A DNA stretch of 64,000 nt. It comes from Proteles cristata cristata (taxonomy: Eukaryota; Chordata; Mammalia; Carnivora; Hyaenidae). A model generated the notes under the pieces. The model was given only the letters and a program-made list of their open reading frames with translations. It did no database searches and was not told where the DNA came from. The DNA lies in NCBI GenBank assembly GCA_017311185.1, contig JAESUZ010005463.1:248001-312000 (forward strand), in the 5' to 3' direction. Position numbers and translations under genes: made by a program. This document shows positions 49,966-61,589 of the stretch, piece by piece (within the stretch, counting starts at the first letter, position 1; every line of letters begins with the position of its first letter).

Positions 49966-50849
49966 ATTTATTTGTTTTTCTGAGAAGCAGACCAGAACTA
50001 ATGCATTCAAATGTGCTGCTCCTTAAAGGAGTCATGTGGGAGGCTGGATTCTTAAGCTGAAGGCTCTGCCAGTCCCCCATTGGTGGAGGGCAGAGCAGTG
50101 TAGGAGAGGGGCGGGATAGGTGTAGCATAGAGGTGGGACAGGCAGGGGCATGAGAGGAGGCAGTGGTGCTAGCACAATCGGCACCAGTCTTCAGCCTGGA
50201 ATTGTGTATCTAGCGATCATTTAGTACCCACAGCTCCCTGCAAGCTTTGACTTCGTCTTCCCAACTAAGAAACTCAGGCATAAGGGAATTCTTGCTTGCC
50301 CATGGTCACATAGGTGGGATGTGGCAGCACCGCCCGGGATGCACCAGGCTCTGTGTCTGAATGCTAGTTGCTTGGGTGACTTCTCAGGCCCATCCTGGCC
50401 TGTACTGGCAGCCCTACCCCGTCCTTCTAGCCACTGTGGTCCCAGTCCCACTGCATTGGAGAATATTAAGAGAGCTGCCTGGGCTCCTTTCCAGGCCCGT
50501 AACCCCTCTCCTCCTGCACTCCCATCCTGTGAAGTGGGCCCTGAACCTCACTCTGCTGCAGCCAGATCAGCTTGAGAGGGAGCCCCCCCTGAAGAGACCT
50601 CTTTGCCAAAGGCTCTGTGGGCCGTGCAGGGTAGGCAGGATAAGGCCTTTCTTAGACGCTAATTTCAGAGTCTCCTGGGCCTGGGAGATCAAGGGGGCTG
50701 GGGTGGTGGGCCTGGGGGTGTATTCCAGATCACTGTCTCCTCCCTAGCCAGACCCTGAACAGAACTCTGTGAGGACATTGGAGGCCCCAGGGTGGTCACT
50801 GACCGGTGGTACAGTAAGGATTTACCAGGATGGGGACTATTGAGAGTAT

Positions 50850-51000
50850 CATACAGTTGCACACAGCCCTGAACTTGAATCCCAGCTCTGCCATGTGCTG
50901 TCTGTGGGACCTTGGGCAAGTCACAGCGCCTCTCCAAGCCCACATTCCTCAACAGTAAAGTAGGGATAAAAATAGGCTCTCCCTATAGGTCTCATAAGCT
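50850..51000 (-). mobile_element. MIR fossil, reverse
   Basis: CCCAGCTCTGCCATGTGCTGTCTGTGGGACCTTGGGCAAGTCACAG is a textbook MIR core in reverse; the AAAATAGGCTCTCCCTATAGG tail follows. Confidence 0.85.
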
Positions 51001-51724
51001 TTAGGATGGCTACCATTAAAAAAAAACAAAACAAAACACCAATAACAAGTGTGAGGAATAATGCAGAAAAATTAGAATGTGTGTGCTGTTAGTGGGATTG
51101 TAAAATGGTACAGATACTATGGAAAACAGTTTGGCAGTTCCTCAAAAAACTAAAAAAATAACTATTCTATGATCCAGCAATCCCACTCCTGGGTATATAC
51201 CCAGAAGAATTGAAAGCTGGGTTTTGAAGAGCTAGTACACCCGTGTTTATAGCAGCATTGTTAGCAATAGCCAAAAGGTAGAAGTAACTCAGGTGTCCAT
51301 CAGCAGAAGAATGGATAAACTAAATATATATGTGTGTGTGTGTGTGTGTACATGGAATATTACTCAGCCTTAAAGTGGAAGGAAATTCTTGACACATGCT
51401 TCAACATGGATGAACCTTGAAGAGGTTATGCTAGGTGAAATGAGCCAGACAAGAAAGACAAATACTGTATGATTTCACTTATATGAGGCACTTAGTGTTG
51501 TCGAAATTATGGAAACAGAAAGTAGAGTGCTGGTTGCCAGGAACTGGAGAGAGGAATGGAGAGTTATTATTTCATGGGTATAGAGTTTCAGTTTTGCAAG
51601 ATGGAAAGTTCTGGAGAAGGAGGTAGGGATGGATGCATAACCATGTGAATGTACTTAATACCAGGGCACTGTACACTTAGAAATGGAGATTTTGCTATTT
51701 TATGTGCATTTTGCCACAATTAAA
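51001..51724 (+). mobile_element. Old L1 3' end
   Basis: Runs from the ORF2 C-terminal coding region (GTGGGATTGTAAAATGGTACAG, CCAGCAATCCCACTCCTGGGTATATACCC) through the 3' UTR (AAAGTTCTGGAGAAGGAGG, GTGAATGTACTTAATACCAGGGCACTGTACACTTAG). Contains a (TG)n run at about 51330-51350. Frame broken. Confidence 0.9.
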
Positions 51725-51925
51725 AAATTTTTTTAATGTTTATTTTTTAGAGAAAGCAAGAGAGTGTGGGCAGGGAAGGGCAGAGAGAGATGGAGACACA
51801 GAATCCAAAGCAGGCTTCAGGCTCTTGAGTACGGAGCCTGATGCAGGGCTCAAACTCACAAACTGCGAGATCATGACCTGAGCCAAAGTTGGATGCTTAA
51901 CTGACTGAGTCACCCAGGCACCCCC
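51725..51925 (-). mobile_element. CanSINE in the A-rich end of L1
   Basis: CCACAATTAAAAA before and CCACAATTTTTAAAA after indicate the target; ends GTCACCCAGGCACCC. Confidence 0.9.
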
Positions 51926-52539
51926 ACAATTTTTAAAACCGGGAGAAAAACTAGTACATGCCTCACAGGGGTTATGTGAGGCACTGTATGCAAACTATTC
52001 TTAGTGTCAGGTCTGGGGACTTCCAAGACTTTCTGCCTTATGGACCCAGGTGTTGGGGATACATGTATGTGTTCTTGTGAGGAATGCCATTCTGTACGAG
52101 ATGCTCAGTGTGCGGTTCTGGGGACACTCCCTGGAGGACTGCCTGAGGGCCCTGCTCAGAGTGATCCTAGAGTTTGTGGGATGGGTGGATTCCAGGCATT
52201 GGAAAGTCCCTGGCAGAAAAACCACTTCCACTGAAGGGCAGTTTGTAGGCAGGCAATTTCAGCCCCACATAGAGGACTTGTGAGCAGAGCCATCCAAATG
52301 TGGAGCACTCCCCATTAGTGGAGGCATGTAAGAAGAGACTTGGCAAGCTGCAGAGGAGACTCCTGCATGAGGCAGTGGTGGAGGTAAAGGCTCTCCTAGG
52401 CTCTGTGCCTCTCTGATGTGATCCAGTCCAGTCCAGTTAAATACAACAAGCCTATGTGAAGGTGGGACCCAAGTCAGAGGGAGGGAGGAGGGAGGGAGCA
52501 GGCAGGTGGGAAGACTTGCTTCCACTTCTCCTCTAAATG

Positions 52540-52762
52540 ACAGTAATAATTGCTGCCCTTTACTCTGTGCAAGCACTGTGTTAAATGCTCAACAGGCTTG
52601 ATCTCAAATTCTCACCCCAACCCTGTGCATTGGGTGCTCCTATATCCCTGTTTTACAGACAGGAACTGAGGCCCAAGGTTTAAGTCACCTGATCAAGGTT
52701 GCCAGTAGATGATAGAGCTGGGATTTAAACCTAGATACTCTGGCTCCAGCCCTCTATGCTGG
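52540..52762 (+). mobile_element. MIR, near full length
   Basis: CTCTGTGCAAGCACTGTGTTAAATGC, CCTGTTTTACAGACAGGAACTGAGGCCC, GGATTTAAACCTAGATACTCTGGCTCC in order. Confidence 0.88.
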
Positions 52763-53369
52763 GTGGAAATCTATAAAACCCACCTACCACAGGTTGGCCA
52801 CTCCCTACCCGTCTGCGCCTGGCTGACAGTTCCTGGGACCTGACACTCTCACAGGTATGGATTCATGAGCTGGCACCTCCTCTAGCCAGGTGAATCTGCA
52901 CTGTCCCTTCCCTCTGACTGGCTTTTGGGGAGCTAGGCCGAGCTTGCTTGGGTCCCCAGGGTCCAAGGATAACATTGTGCAGACAACATTGGCCTTGATT
53001 GGGAGCCAGCCTCTCTGTTGCTTAATGCCCCCCTTCTTCCATTAAATGAGACCCACCTTAAAAACTCTGTTCCAAAGCTTAAAGTCTTTCCCATGGCTGT
53101 TGAGTACCTTTTGCTTTTTTGCAGCAGTGTTTTTTTCCAACTTAGCTCTCTTGATGCCAAGACCTTATCCACATGATTCAGTTTGTCCAAGTTCCCAGTC
53201 TAGTACCCGCAAGGCAATAAATTCTATCCCTAATGGTGGCAATATGGTGTCTTCCTCTGTCCTCATAGCTAAGCAGGATTACAGAGGAAGTCTTGGCAGG
53301 AATGGTGATTTACCCAGAATGACCCACTTGGCTGAAGTGGCATTCATACCTTATGGAGGCACAGGGAGC

Positions 53370-53530
53370 TATCATTTAAGGACATCTCTGTACCAGGCAC
53401 ACTGCTATGTTCTCACTGAATTCATATGGAACCTGAGAGATAAAGGACTGTGTTATTCCCATATCAGAGATGAGGAGAGGCTGAGGATCAGACAGGTTAA
53501 ATCGTGTGTTCAAAAGCCCAGATTTTTCCC
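53370..53530 (+). mobile_element. MIR fossil
   Basis: CTGTACCAGGCACACTGCTATG, ATTCCCATATCAGAGATGAGGAGAGGCTGAGG, ACAGGTTAAATCGTG. Confidence 0.7.
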
Positions 53531-54140
53531 TCTCCCTGCTACTTCCCTTGAGGCTCTTGTCAGTTGTTGATCTGACAGCAGGATTAGTTGTACTCACTGC
53601 TTGGTAGAATAACTACATTTAAGCTTTCTCTCCCACAGCTGCCCTGGGAGTGGGCCTTGGAAGTGCTATGTTATAGATGAAGCAGGTGATCAGGGACTTC
53701 CCAGGGAACCACAGGGGAAGGGGCACACCTGGGATGGGTGGTGGGCCTTTCGGCCTCCCTTGCACTACAGGCACCTTGTCACCTCCACTGCACTGGATTG
53801 CAATCTGTGTGGCCCTCCTGCAAGCCTCCTTGGAGGAGCTGTCCCCGGCCTCAGTGAAGCTGTGATTCACAGAGGCCAGCACACTAGCTGGCCCGGTGGA
53901 GGCTGGGATGGGGCCAGGTACTTTCCACTGTCTTTCCACAGTTGGGAAACCTTTCTTGAATGACACTTCTGCAGAGGGTGCCTCCTGGTCCTCACTGTCC
54001 TGGTTTCCCTCCTGACCAAGGAAGGCCACTCCTCCCCTTTTCCATGTCTATAGTTTTTCCTTTTCCAAACTGTCATGTAGTTGGAAACATACAGTATGTA
54101 GCCTTTCTATATTGGTTTCTTTCACTTAAAAATAGGTACT
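53531..54140. other. Intergenic sequence, nothing certain
   Basis: GC-richer DNA with overlapping chance frames on both strands. No domain, splice pattern or mobile element recognised. Confidence 0.4.
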
Positions 54141-54142
54141 TA

Positions 54143-54255
54143 CAGGGGTCACCTGGCTGGCTCAGTCTGTGGAATATGTGACTCTGGATCTCAGGTTTGT
54201 GAGTTCAAGCCTCTTGTTGAACATAGGTTACATTTAAAAAAATTACATAAAAAAA
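54143..54255 (+). mobile_element. Old-type CanSINE
   Basis: GGGGTCACCTGGCTGGCTCAGTCTG, GACTCTGGATCTCAGGTTTGTGAGTTCAAGCC, short A-rich tail. Confidence 0.82.
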
Positions 54256-54291
54256 TGCCCCCACAATATTCTTAAGATGTTTGTTCTCCCT

Positions 54292-54476
54292 GGAGTGCCT
54301 GGGTGGCTCAGTTGGTTGAGCGTCTGACTCTTAATTTCACCTCAGGTCATGATCTCGCAGTTCATGGGTTCAAGGCTCATGTCCGGCTCCAATCCCTGCT
54401 TGGGATTCTCTCTGTCTCCTTCTCTCACTGCTCTTCCCCTGCTCCCTCTCTCAAAATGATAAATAAACTTAAAAAT
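54292..54476 (+). mobile_element. CanSINE
   Basis: GTGCCTGGGTGGCTCAGTTGGTTGAGCGTC, GGTTCAAGGCTCATG, then TC-rich tract and AATGATAAATAAACTTAAAAA tail. Confidence 0.9.
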
Positions 54477-54650
54477 TGAGGCATCTGGGTGGCTCAGGTC
54501 ATGATCTCATAGTTCATGGGTTCAAGCCCCTCATTGGGCTCTGTGCTGATAGCTCAGAGAGTAGAGCTTGCTTTGGATTCTGTCTCCCTCTCTCTCTGCC
54601 CATTCCCCTGCTGATGCTGTCTCTCAAAAATGAATAAATGTTAAAAAAGA
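54477..54650 (+). mobile_element. CanSINE with A-box-side deletion
   Basis: GGCATCTGGGTGGCTCAGGTCATGATC joins the head straight to the anticodon-arm region (about 30 bases missing); tail AATGAATAAATGTTAAAAAAG. Confidence 0.87.
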
Positions 54651-54659
54651 AAAAAACCT

Positions 54660-55050
54660 CTTAAAAACAATAGATATGTAGTGTCCTTCTGTCCCTGACA
54701 TAGAATAGCTCTTTTTTACTTAGGTGTTCGTTGGTTTCTTTCATCACAGTTTCATAGTTTTCGTTATATACATCTTCCACATATTTTGATAGATTTATAC
54801 CAAACTATTTCACTGTTTTAGTCCTAACATAAGTGGTACTGTGTTTTTAATTTCAAATAGGTATATATGCAAATATATGTGCACAGGAAAAACAAATTCA
54901 AGAGATACAGACTGGTTTACAGTGAAAAGTAGCTTCCTCTCTGTATCCTATTCCTTAGGTCTCCGTTTTCAACTATCCGAAGACACTCACTGATGCTAGG
55001 TTCTTGTGTGTCTTTCTAGAAATTGTATGTACATACTCAAGCTCATATGA
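54660..55050. mobile_element. Old LINE-like sequence, uncertain
   Basis: TTTCATAGTTTTCGTTATATACATCTTCCAC and the following AT-rich DNA look like eroded L1; no firm boundaries. Confidence 0.35.
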
Positions 55051-55054
55051 ATAT

Positions 55055-55310
55055 TATTAATTCAACAAACATTCATGAGGATTTGCTATGGACCAAGCAC
55101 AGGAGCTGGGGCAGAGAACAAAAGGAAGTCCTGCTCTCATGGAGCTTATATTAGTTATAGTGGGTACCACCAACTATAAGAACTCTGCCTGGCAGGTATT
55201 TTTATCCCTGTGGGAGGACTGAGGGCCAAATGAGGACTCTGTTTCCAAGAGCTGAAGGAGAGAGGCTGGTCCTACCAAGAGCGAGGGGCAGGGCTGATGC
55301 TGCTCAAGGC
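55055..55310 (+). mobile_element. L2/MIR-type fossil
   Basis: ATTCAACAAACATTCATGAGGATTTGCTATGGACCAAGCACAGGAGCTGGGG and CCTGCTCTCATGGAGCTTATATT are the familiar ancient-repeat tail. Confidence 0.65.
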
Positions 55311-55471
55311 CAGAGGAAGCAGGTTCTGGAAGGGAGGGCTTCTTGCCAAGGCAGATAGGTACAGATGAGGAGGGGATGAGGAGGAAGCTTGAGGCAGTTA
55401 GCCCAGTCTGGGGCCAGAGTAATATCAGAACAAGGACTTGGAAATCCTATTTCCAGGTGGCTGCATTAAAA

Positions 55472-55680
55472 AGAAAAAAATTTAATGTTGATTTATTTTT
55501 GAGAGAGAGATGGAGTGTGAACAGGTGAGGGATAGAGAGAGAGGGAAACACAGAATCTGAAGCAGGCTCCAGGCTCTGAGCTGTCAGCACAGAGCCCGAT
55601 GTGGGGCTGGAACTCACAGACCTTGAGATCATTGACCTGAGCTGAAGTCAGGCACTTAACCAACAGCCACCTAGGTGCCC
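55472..55680 (-). mobile_element. CanSINE
   Basis: TTTAATGTTGATTTATTTTTGAGAG start to CAGCCACCTAGGTGCCCC. Confidence 0.9.
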
Positions 55681-57025
55681 CTAATTAATTTCTTAATCTT
55701 GTTTCTTCTCTAGCTTCTCAGACACATTATTCTGGGGACCAGCCTAACCTTGTTTGGCTGACCTTAAGAGAAAAGGAATTTATCCATTTTGAGAGCAACA
55801 CTGCCACAGAAGTGGTCAGGGTGTCCCCAGAGGCACAGAAGGTCAGGACAGGCCTGTGATGAAGAGCCAGAAAGGCAGTGGCAGGTTGAGGACTAAGTAT
55901 CTGAGTGGCAGGTCTGGGCCAAGTTGGTTTCGCCATCTGGGTCTCCCTGCCCAATTGGAGGTAATATTCTAGACATGGCACTGGTGTCTCTGGCATCCCA
56001 CTTTCCACCTGTGCCTCAAACACTAGAACCAATGGATGCCCTACAGCCATATGAATGCTGCCCTTCATCCATCCCCCAGCCCTGCTAAATATTTTTGCAT
56101 CTGGTTATTGTGTGTGTGTGTGATACATGTAGTAAGAATAGCTCATCACTGATAAGGACAAGGGCCAGTGACTGAAATTTCATTCCTGTTTTACACATGA
56201 GGAAATGGGCTCTGAAGCGAAATCTCTACTCCTGCCGTAACACTACATTGCCTCTGTAGTGTCACAGAGCACCCTCTGTAGCACCCCGGGTAGAGGCACA
56301 CTCAATAGGAGTCGTTCTCCACTTGATATATTTGTACGTGCCTCGCTTAAGCAGCTCAGATGCTTACCCTCTGGCTGAGCTGAGACCCTTCCACTCTGTT
56401 TGGCTCTGGGGTAGCTCTCTGGTTCTTGGCTCTCCAAATTGTGCTGCTTTGGGCCATTTCTGACTTGGTTATATTCTTAGGGCCCACCTTGTAAAGAGGA
56501 GTTACTCCTTCACAAGGTTCAACTGATGTATGGTTCTTATTACAAATTGTCAGGTAGGGCCAATGCAGAAAAATTGGAATATTTTATCGATGAACGTGTA
56601 TCAGATATATGTACTTCTTACCAAATGAAGCTCTTTAATTCCCGAAGGCAGAAAGGATTCACTTACATGATGATTACATTCTATACAAATGTATACAATG
56701 TGTCCTTCAGTCCCTGCTTCTATTGAATGGCACCAGTTTTACTGACTAGATGATGGTTCCTTATACATTTATATTCCCTGGGATACATACACCAAGGAAA
56801 TGCCTGGGAGGCCAGTGTCTGGAAGAGACAGTTCTTAAAAGGATCTAGGACTTTTCCATCTAGGCATAGTTCAAACTGCCTGGGAGAACTGCCCCTCAGC
56901 CCCCTCCAAGCACATGAGCCTCCATTAGACACTCCTTACAGGTTATCTTTCTTTATCACAGGGCTTGGGGGGATGGTTGGTATTCTTGCCTCCACCTTCT
57001 GCCTCCAGCTCATCTTGCACATAAG
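55681..57025. other. Intergenic sequence, nothing certain
   Basis: Includes a short (TG)n at 56109-56121. No exon, RNA gene or clear mobile element. Confidence 0.45.
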
Positions 57026-57029
57026 TGCT

Positions 57030-57400
57030 CCCTAAATTAATGTGCTCATCAGGTCACTCCCCTGCTCAAGAATCTGCACTGGGTCCCTGCTGCATGTCCC
57101 ATCAATAACTCCTTGGCTTTCAAGACCGTGTGTAGTCTGGCCTTGTCCTGCCTGTTGAGTGTAGATTCCCATGACACCCCAATACAGCTTCTTTGCTCCA
57201 GATAAATAACCTTCCCTTTGCTGTCCAGATTATCTGCTATGTGAGCCTCATCTCCATGCCTTGTTCACTTTACCCCCACTTCTCCCTCCTCAGTGTCCTT
57301 TTTATTCCCCATTCTCCACCCTTGTATGAAACCTCATTTGACCAGCAGGCCACCTCCAGTCCGTCCTTTCTCCAAACACCTATGATGTTGATCGTTCACA
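57030..57400. mobile_element. L2 LINE fossil
   Basis: GTCACTCCCCTGCTCAAGAATCTGCACTGGGTCCCTGCTGC, AAGACCGTGTGTAGTCTGGCC and TCTCCATGCCTTGTTCACTTTACC follow the L2 pattern. Confidence 0.65.
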
Positions 57401-57418
57401 CCATAGAGAGTGACTTTT

Positions 57419-57590
57419 TTTTTTAATTTTAATTTTTTTTTTTACAAATAGTTTATTGTATGGTTTCCATATAACACCCGTTGCTCGTCCCCACAAGTGC
57501 CCTCCTCCATGCCCATCTCCCCCCCTCCCCCCCTACACCCATCAGTCCTCAGTTTCTTCTCAGCATTCAAGAGTCTCTCATGGTTTGCTT
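57419..57590 (-). mobile_element. Very short young L1 3' end with 17-bp TSD
   Basis: CATAGAGAGTGACTTTT at 57402-57418 and CATAGAGAGTCACTTTT at 57591-57607 flank 172 bp. That insert is the reverse complement of the 3' UTR of the L1 at 5577-6252 (ACAAATAGTTTATTGT, CCCACAAGTGCCCTCC, CATTCAAGAGTCTCTCATGG). Same L1 family, strongly 5' truncated. Confidence 0.93.
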
Positions 57591-58044
57591 CATAGAGAGT
57601 CACTTTTAACTATTCTGCACAAGTTCTTGGGGCCTGCTTCCAAGATCACCACCTAGACAGTGATTTCTATAAGAGCAGAGAATTGAATCCCCCAGAGTCT
57701 AGGAGGAGCGCATATAGTGCCTGCATACTAGCCATTAGCAGTGAGGCGATGCACATGGAAATATTCTGTAACCCTCAGGCAAAAAAGCAAATGAACAACA
57801 GGGCTCTTAGTATTACCATATTCCACAGTTTGTAAAATACACCTTTTCCTCTCTTCCCACATTTTAGTATCTCTGAAATCAGGATCAATGGCATATCATG
57901 ATGTAATTGATAGTTCAACTCCCCTTTTGTTTCTTGGTGGAGTATAAAATATTGGTGCATTTTGCAGTCACTTGTGCATTAGACTTGAGGAAAAGCACTT
58001 ACTTGATGGTTACTTCCTGGTTGATGTGAGAATCTGTTTATACC

Positions 58045-58310
58045 TGTTTCTGGATTGGACCTGGGAGAAAGCTTTTGGGAGAAGTGAGGGAATGTTGGGA
58101 AAGATGAAGGGACACTGGGAGAGGAGGGGGTTCTGGGAGAGATGAGGGAAGCTGGGGGAGATGAAGGATGCCAGGAGAAGTTGGGGATTACGGGAGAGAT
58201 GAGGGATGATGGGAAAAGTGAAGGGTTCTGGGAGAGATGAGGGATGCTGAGAGAAGTGGGGAATTCTGGGAGAGATGAGGGATGCTGGGAGTAGTGGGAT
58301 GTGCTAGGAA
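58045..58310. repeat. 19/38-bp purine-rich minisatellite
   Basis: Repeats of GGGAGAGATGAGGGATGCT alternating with GGGAGAAGTGGGGAATTCT give a 38-bp higher unit; unit starts at 58188, 58226 and 58264 are exactly 38 apart. The left part is more diverged (half-unit spacing). All purine on the + strand. Confidence 0.9.
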
Positions 58311-58970
58311 GGAAGGGGAAGGTACCCTACTGGGCCCAGAAGCTTCCTGAATCTGAATTGATTCAGCTCTTCCGCTCCTCTGTTCTCCTGTCCTCTGTAT
58401 ATGCTGCTTCAGAGACTGATTACTTGCTAATTGGAATCTCAGCAGCATCAGCCCTGGTGGGGTGGTGACAGTGGGCTGAGAGGCTGTCTTCCCTTTCCAG
58501 TGAGGAGCCTTCTCATGGGTTTGGCAGAACCAAGGGTGGCTCTGACCAGCCGGCTGCTCAGCTGTGAAGGGAAGAAAGCTGAGCACCCAGCTCTGTGTAA
58601 ATGCAGACTGGGAGAGAAGGGGAGACTAAAGGGCAGGGGACACAGCCTCTAAGGAAGCAGAGAGGGCCAACCCATCCATGGTGACGACAAATGGCTCCTT
58701 TCTAGGCCCAGTGGCCCCGAGCTCTGGCCAGAGTGGCCTGCCTTGACCAGCTCAAGTCATGCATGCAGCCTCTGGGTTCTGAGTCTGCAGTTGCAGGGTG
58801 CTCAGGTCACCCTACAGATCTTTGTGGGATCCGTCACCTGAAGCGGGCCTCTCTTGGCCCCACAGGCAGGTTCTTCTAGCAGCATAAAGCTGCCAAGTGT
58901 GGAGGGGGACCGGGGAGTGTGGTCTTTTCATTTTGCCTGCACACTGTCCCCTAATGCAGAGTTAGCAGCA
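58311..58970. other. Intergenic sequence, nothing certain
   Basis: GC-richer DNA next to the minisatellite; chance open frames on both strands, no recognisable product. Confidence 0.4.
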
Positions 58971-58974
58971 AGGC

Positions 58975-59110
58975 TTTGGGACCAGACATACTTAGATTTA
59001 ATACATTCTCTCCCACTTGCTACCGTGTGACCTTGGGCAAGTTGCCAACCTTTCTGAGATTTGGTTTCCTCCTTTTTTGTTGTTGTTAGATAGGTGGCGA
59101 TTTTAATAAT
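58975..59110 (-). mobile_element. MIR fossil, reverse
   Basis: CTTGCTACCGTGTGACCTTGGGCAAGTTGCC and GATTTGGTTTCCTCC. Confidence 0.75.
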
Positions 59111-59159
59111 AGTGAAGGGAACTTAAATGCGAAAGCATATCCTTTTTTTTCCTAATGTG

Positions 59160-59335
59160 TGATTTTTTTTTTCTTAGTCCAGTATAGTCAACACACAGTG
59201 TTAATACTAGTTTCAGGTATATAATATAGTGATTCAACAATTCTATACATCACTCAGTGCTCATCACAGTAAGTGTACTCTTAATCCCCTTCATGTATTC
59301 CTCCCCCCACCCCCACCTCCCCTGGTAATCAGTGT
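59160..59335 (-). mobile_element. L1 3' UTR fragment, reverse
   Basis: TTAGTCCAGTATAGTCAACACACAGTGTTAATAC, GATTCAACAATTCTATACATCACTCAGTGCTCATCACAG; same pattern as at 39643 and 41154. Confidence 0.82.
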
Positions 59336-59402
59336 GGTTTCCTCATATTTAAAATAAGGGTGAGAATTCTAACTCTGGTGGGGGGAGTAGAGGTGGGGGG
59401 TG

Positions 59403-59403
<1 letters not shown>

Positions 59404-59443
<40 letters not shown>
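59404..59443. repeat. (TG)n microsatellite, about 19 units
   Basis: Uninterrupted GT alternation ending before AGGGATTAAG, immediately after a G-rich stretch. Confidence 0.97.
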
Positions 59444-59444
<1 letters not shown>

Positions 59445-59655
59445 GGATTAAGTGACCAAAAGTAACAAGCCACTATTATTATCATCATCATTGTCCCATT
59501 AGTCCTTTATTCCCCTAAAGGCAGTCCCAGCTTCCTATGGACCTCATCCAACATTATCAGTGCAAATTATATGGGCCCCACACATCCCTGAAGCAGAAGC
59601 AGTACCATCTCCATGGCCCTCCCCCAACCCTGACACAGAGTTTTCTGGCTGTTTT

Positions 59656-59699
59656 TCTGCTGGGTGTCACTAAGCATTCTGTTGGGTATCACTAAGCAT
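59656..59699. repeat. 22-bp tandem duplication
   Basis: TCTGCTGGGTGTCACTAAGC.. at 59656-59677 is followed by TCTGTTGGGTATCACTAAGC.. at 59678-59699; two mismatches. Confidence 0.9.
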
Positions 59700-60385
59700 T
59701 TCTTGTGTGTCCACTGGGGGCCGTGCCTGGTGAATATCAGAGCTCTAATTCCATTGGAGAAATAAGGCAGGAGCCATGAAAAGTTCAAGGCTAAAATAAC
59801 CCATACAAGGAAAAAGAAATAAGAGGGAGATTGCTTTTCAGTAAGATGGGGGATTTGATACTTTGTGGAGAAAAACTATAAAACATCTGGAAACTTAGGA
59901 TAGAAAACAGTCAACATGCTTTTTATGCATAGCTGCGTGGAAATAGGATAGCCCTTGGACAAGAGACATAAAAAGAAGTTGAAAGCCTGTCTGGGGAGAA
60001 AAGTGAGACATTTTGCCTGCCCTGAGCATCTTTTGCTGGTCTGGATAAGCCAGGAACTTGGATCTGAATAGTCATAGGAACAAGGGACAAAGTTTTGGTC
60101 CTATATGAAGCAGAGAGTTAGAAATGTGACTCCCACATACATCAGGGACACTCCAGAGTTTAAACTTCCAATGAAAGTTAGGCCAGAAAAAATACACTCC
60201 CCTTCAAAGGCTGGGAGCAGGAACTCTTCTAACTTGGCCTGGATCTGGTTGGAGAAGGCCTTTTCTGAGAAATTTACAACCACACTCCTGCCCTCTCTTG
60301 AATTTGGGATCCAGTTTACACACTACTCATGTGATCCTGGAGTCTCTAGGCCAGGAAATGAACATAAAATCTATTCCTTGCTGGA
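59700..60385. other. Intergenic sequence, nothing certain
   Basis: No element or exon recognised. A 96-codon frame (60105-60395) has no domain and runs into an L1 tail. Confidence 0.4.
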
Positions 60386-60389
60386 AAAT

Positions 60390-60645
60390 TCATAGAGACA
60401 GAAAGTAGAATGATGGTTAGCTGGGGATGAGGGGAGGAGGAGATAGAGTTGTTAAAAGAGCATAGGGTTTCTGCTTTACAAGATGGAGTCCTGGAGGTTG
60501 GTGGCACAACATTGTGAAAGTAAACACTGTAGAACTGTGTGCTTACACATGGTTAAGATGGTAAAAAAAAAAAAAAAAAAAAAAGGTTATTAAGATGGTA
60601 AGTTTTATATTATGTGTATTTTGTTACAATAAAAAGCAATTTCGG
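60390..60645 (+). mobile_element. Old L1 3' end
   Basis: CATAGAGACAGAAAGTAGAATGATGGTTAGC, CCTGGAGGTTGGTGGCACAACATTGTGAAAG, then TTATGTGTATTTTGTTACAATAAAAAG. A 22-base A run at about 60563-60584 interrupts a duplicated TTAAGATGGTAA. Confidence 0.85.
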
Positions 60646-61589
60646 ACTGGTAACTTTTAGGGATACCTTGCAGAAGCAAAAGCAGAACCTCTTCTGAGGA
60701 ATAGAACTTCAACCCAGCCCACTCAGGCTGCCTTTAGGATGCTTGTTGAACTTGAGCAAAAAAGCCCAAATTACAAAATGCACTTAGGAAACCAGCAACT
60801 AAGAGGGAGTCAGCAAGAATGAAAAAGAGAGCTAGAAGATCTATGTCCCCAGAATGTTACTGTGGAATTACTCATAATGTCAAAAAAAGCCAAAACCGAA
60901 ACAAAACCCACCACAATGACCACTACTGGAAACAAAGCAGAAGTCCCCTCAGGCAGGAAATTTGTGTCGCTATTAAAAGATTGAAAAGGCTTTGCCTGAG
61001 GGGTTTGACTATTGAATGAGAAAAATAAGAAATGTACTTGTATTATCTCATTATTTGCAAAGCAACCCCATAGAAAGCAAAGCATGACTTGCTCACACTT
61101 GTATATATGTGTGTATTTCTCTACATATATGTGAGTATGCAAAAGGGAGTGAAGGCTGCCCATCAGGGCTGCTTGTTAGAGCTCCAGGCAAAGGAAAGGA
61201 GATGGGAGAAGGAAGAAGAGGCGGAAGAAAGTTCAAGACTGTCCTGAAAATATGTACAACACTCAGCCTTCAGCATGCCTGCTAGAAATCCCACTGATGA
61301 AGGATGATCCCTGAATGGGTGTGTTTGTATCTAGAGGATAAAATATATACATAATACTGACTTTGTGTCTCTTTTATAAGGACACCAGATCTGACATCTT
61401 CCTCTTGCACTTCCTTCCCCTCTTCTCCTTTATGGTATTACTGGTGTCAATGCATGGTCCTCCACATCTTTCTCCTTGTTCACACTAAATATGTGGACAT
61501 ACATACACATAGAGAGGAAGTTTGCTCTCTGTCCTAATAAAATCAAATAACCAGATCCACATAACTATTTTTCCTGCTTCACAATAGGC
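60646..61589. other. Intergenic sequence, nothing certain
   Basis: Eroded DNA, possibly old LINE. No exon supported. Confidence 0.4.

Noticed and set aside
53046..53570. 174-codon open frame on the plus strand
   Set aside because: It runs through a MIR fossil (53370-53530) and has no domain; chance frame.
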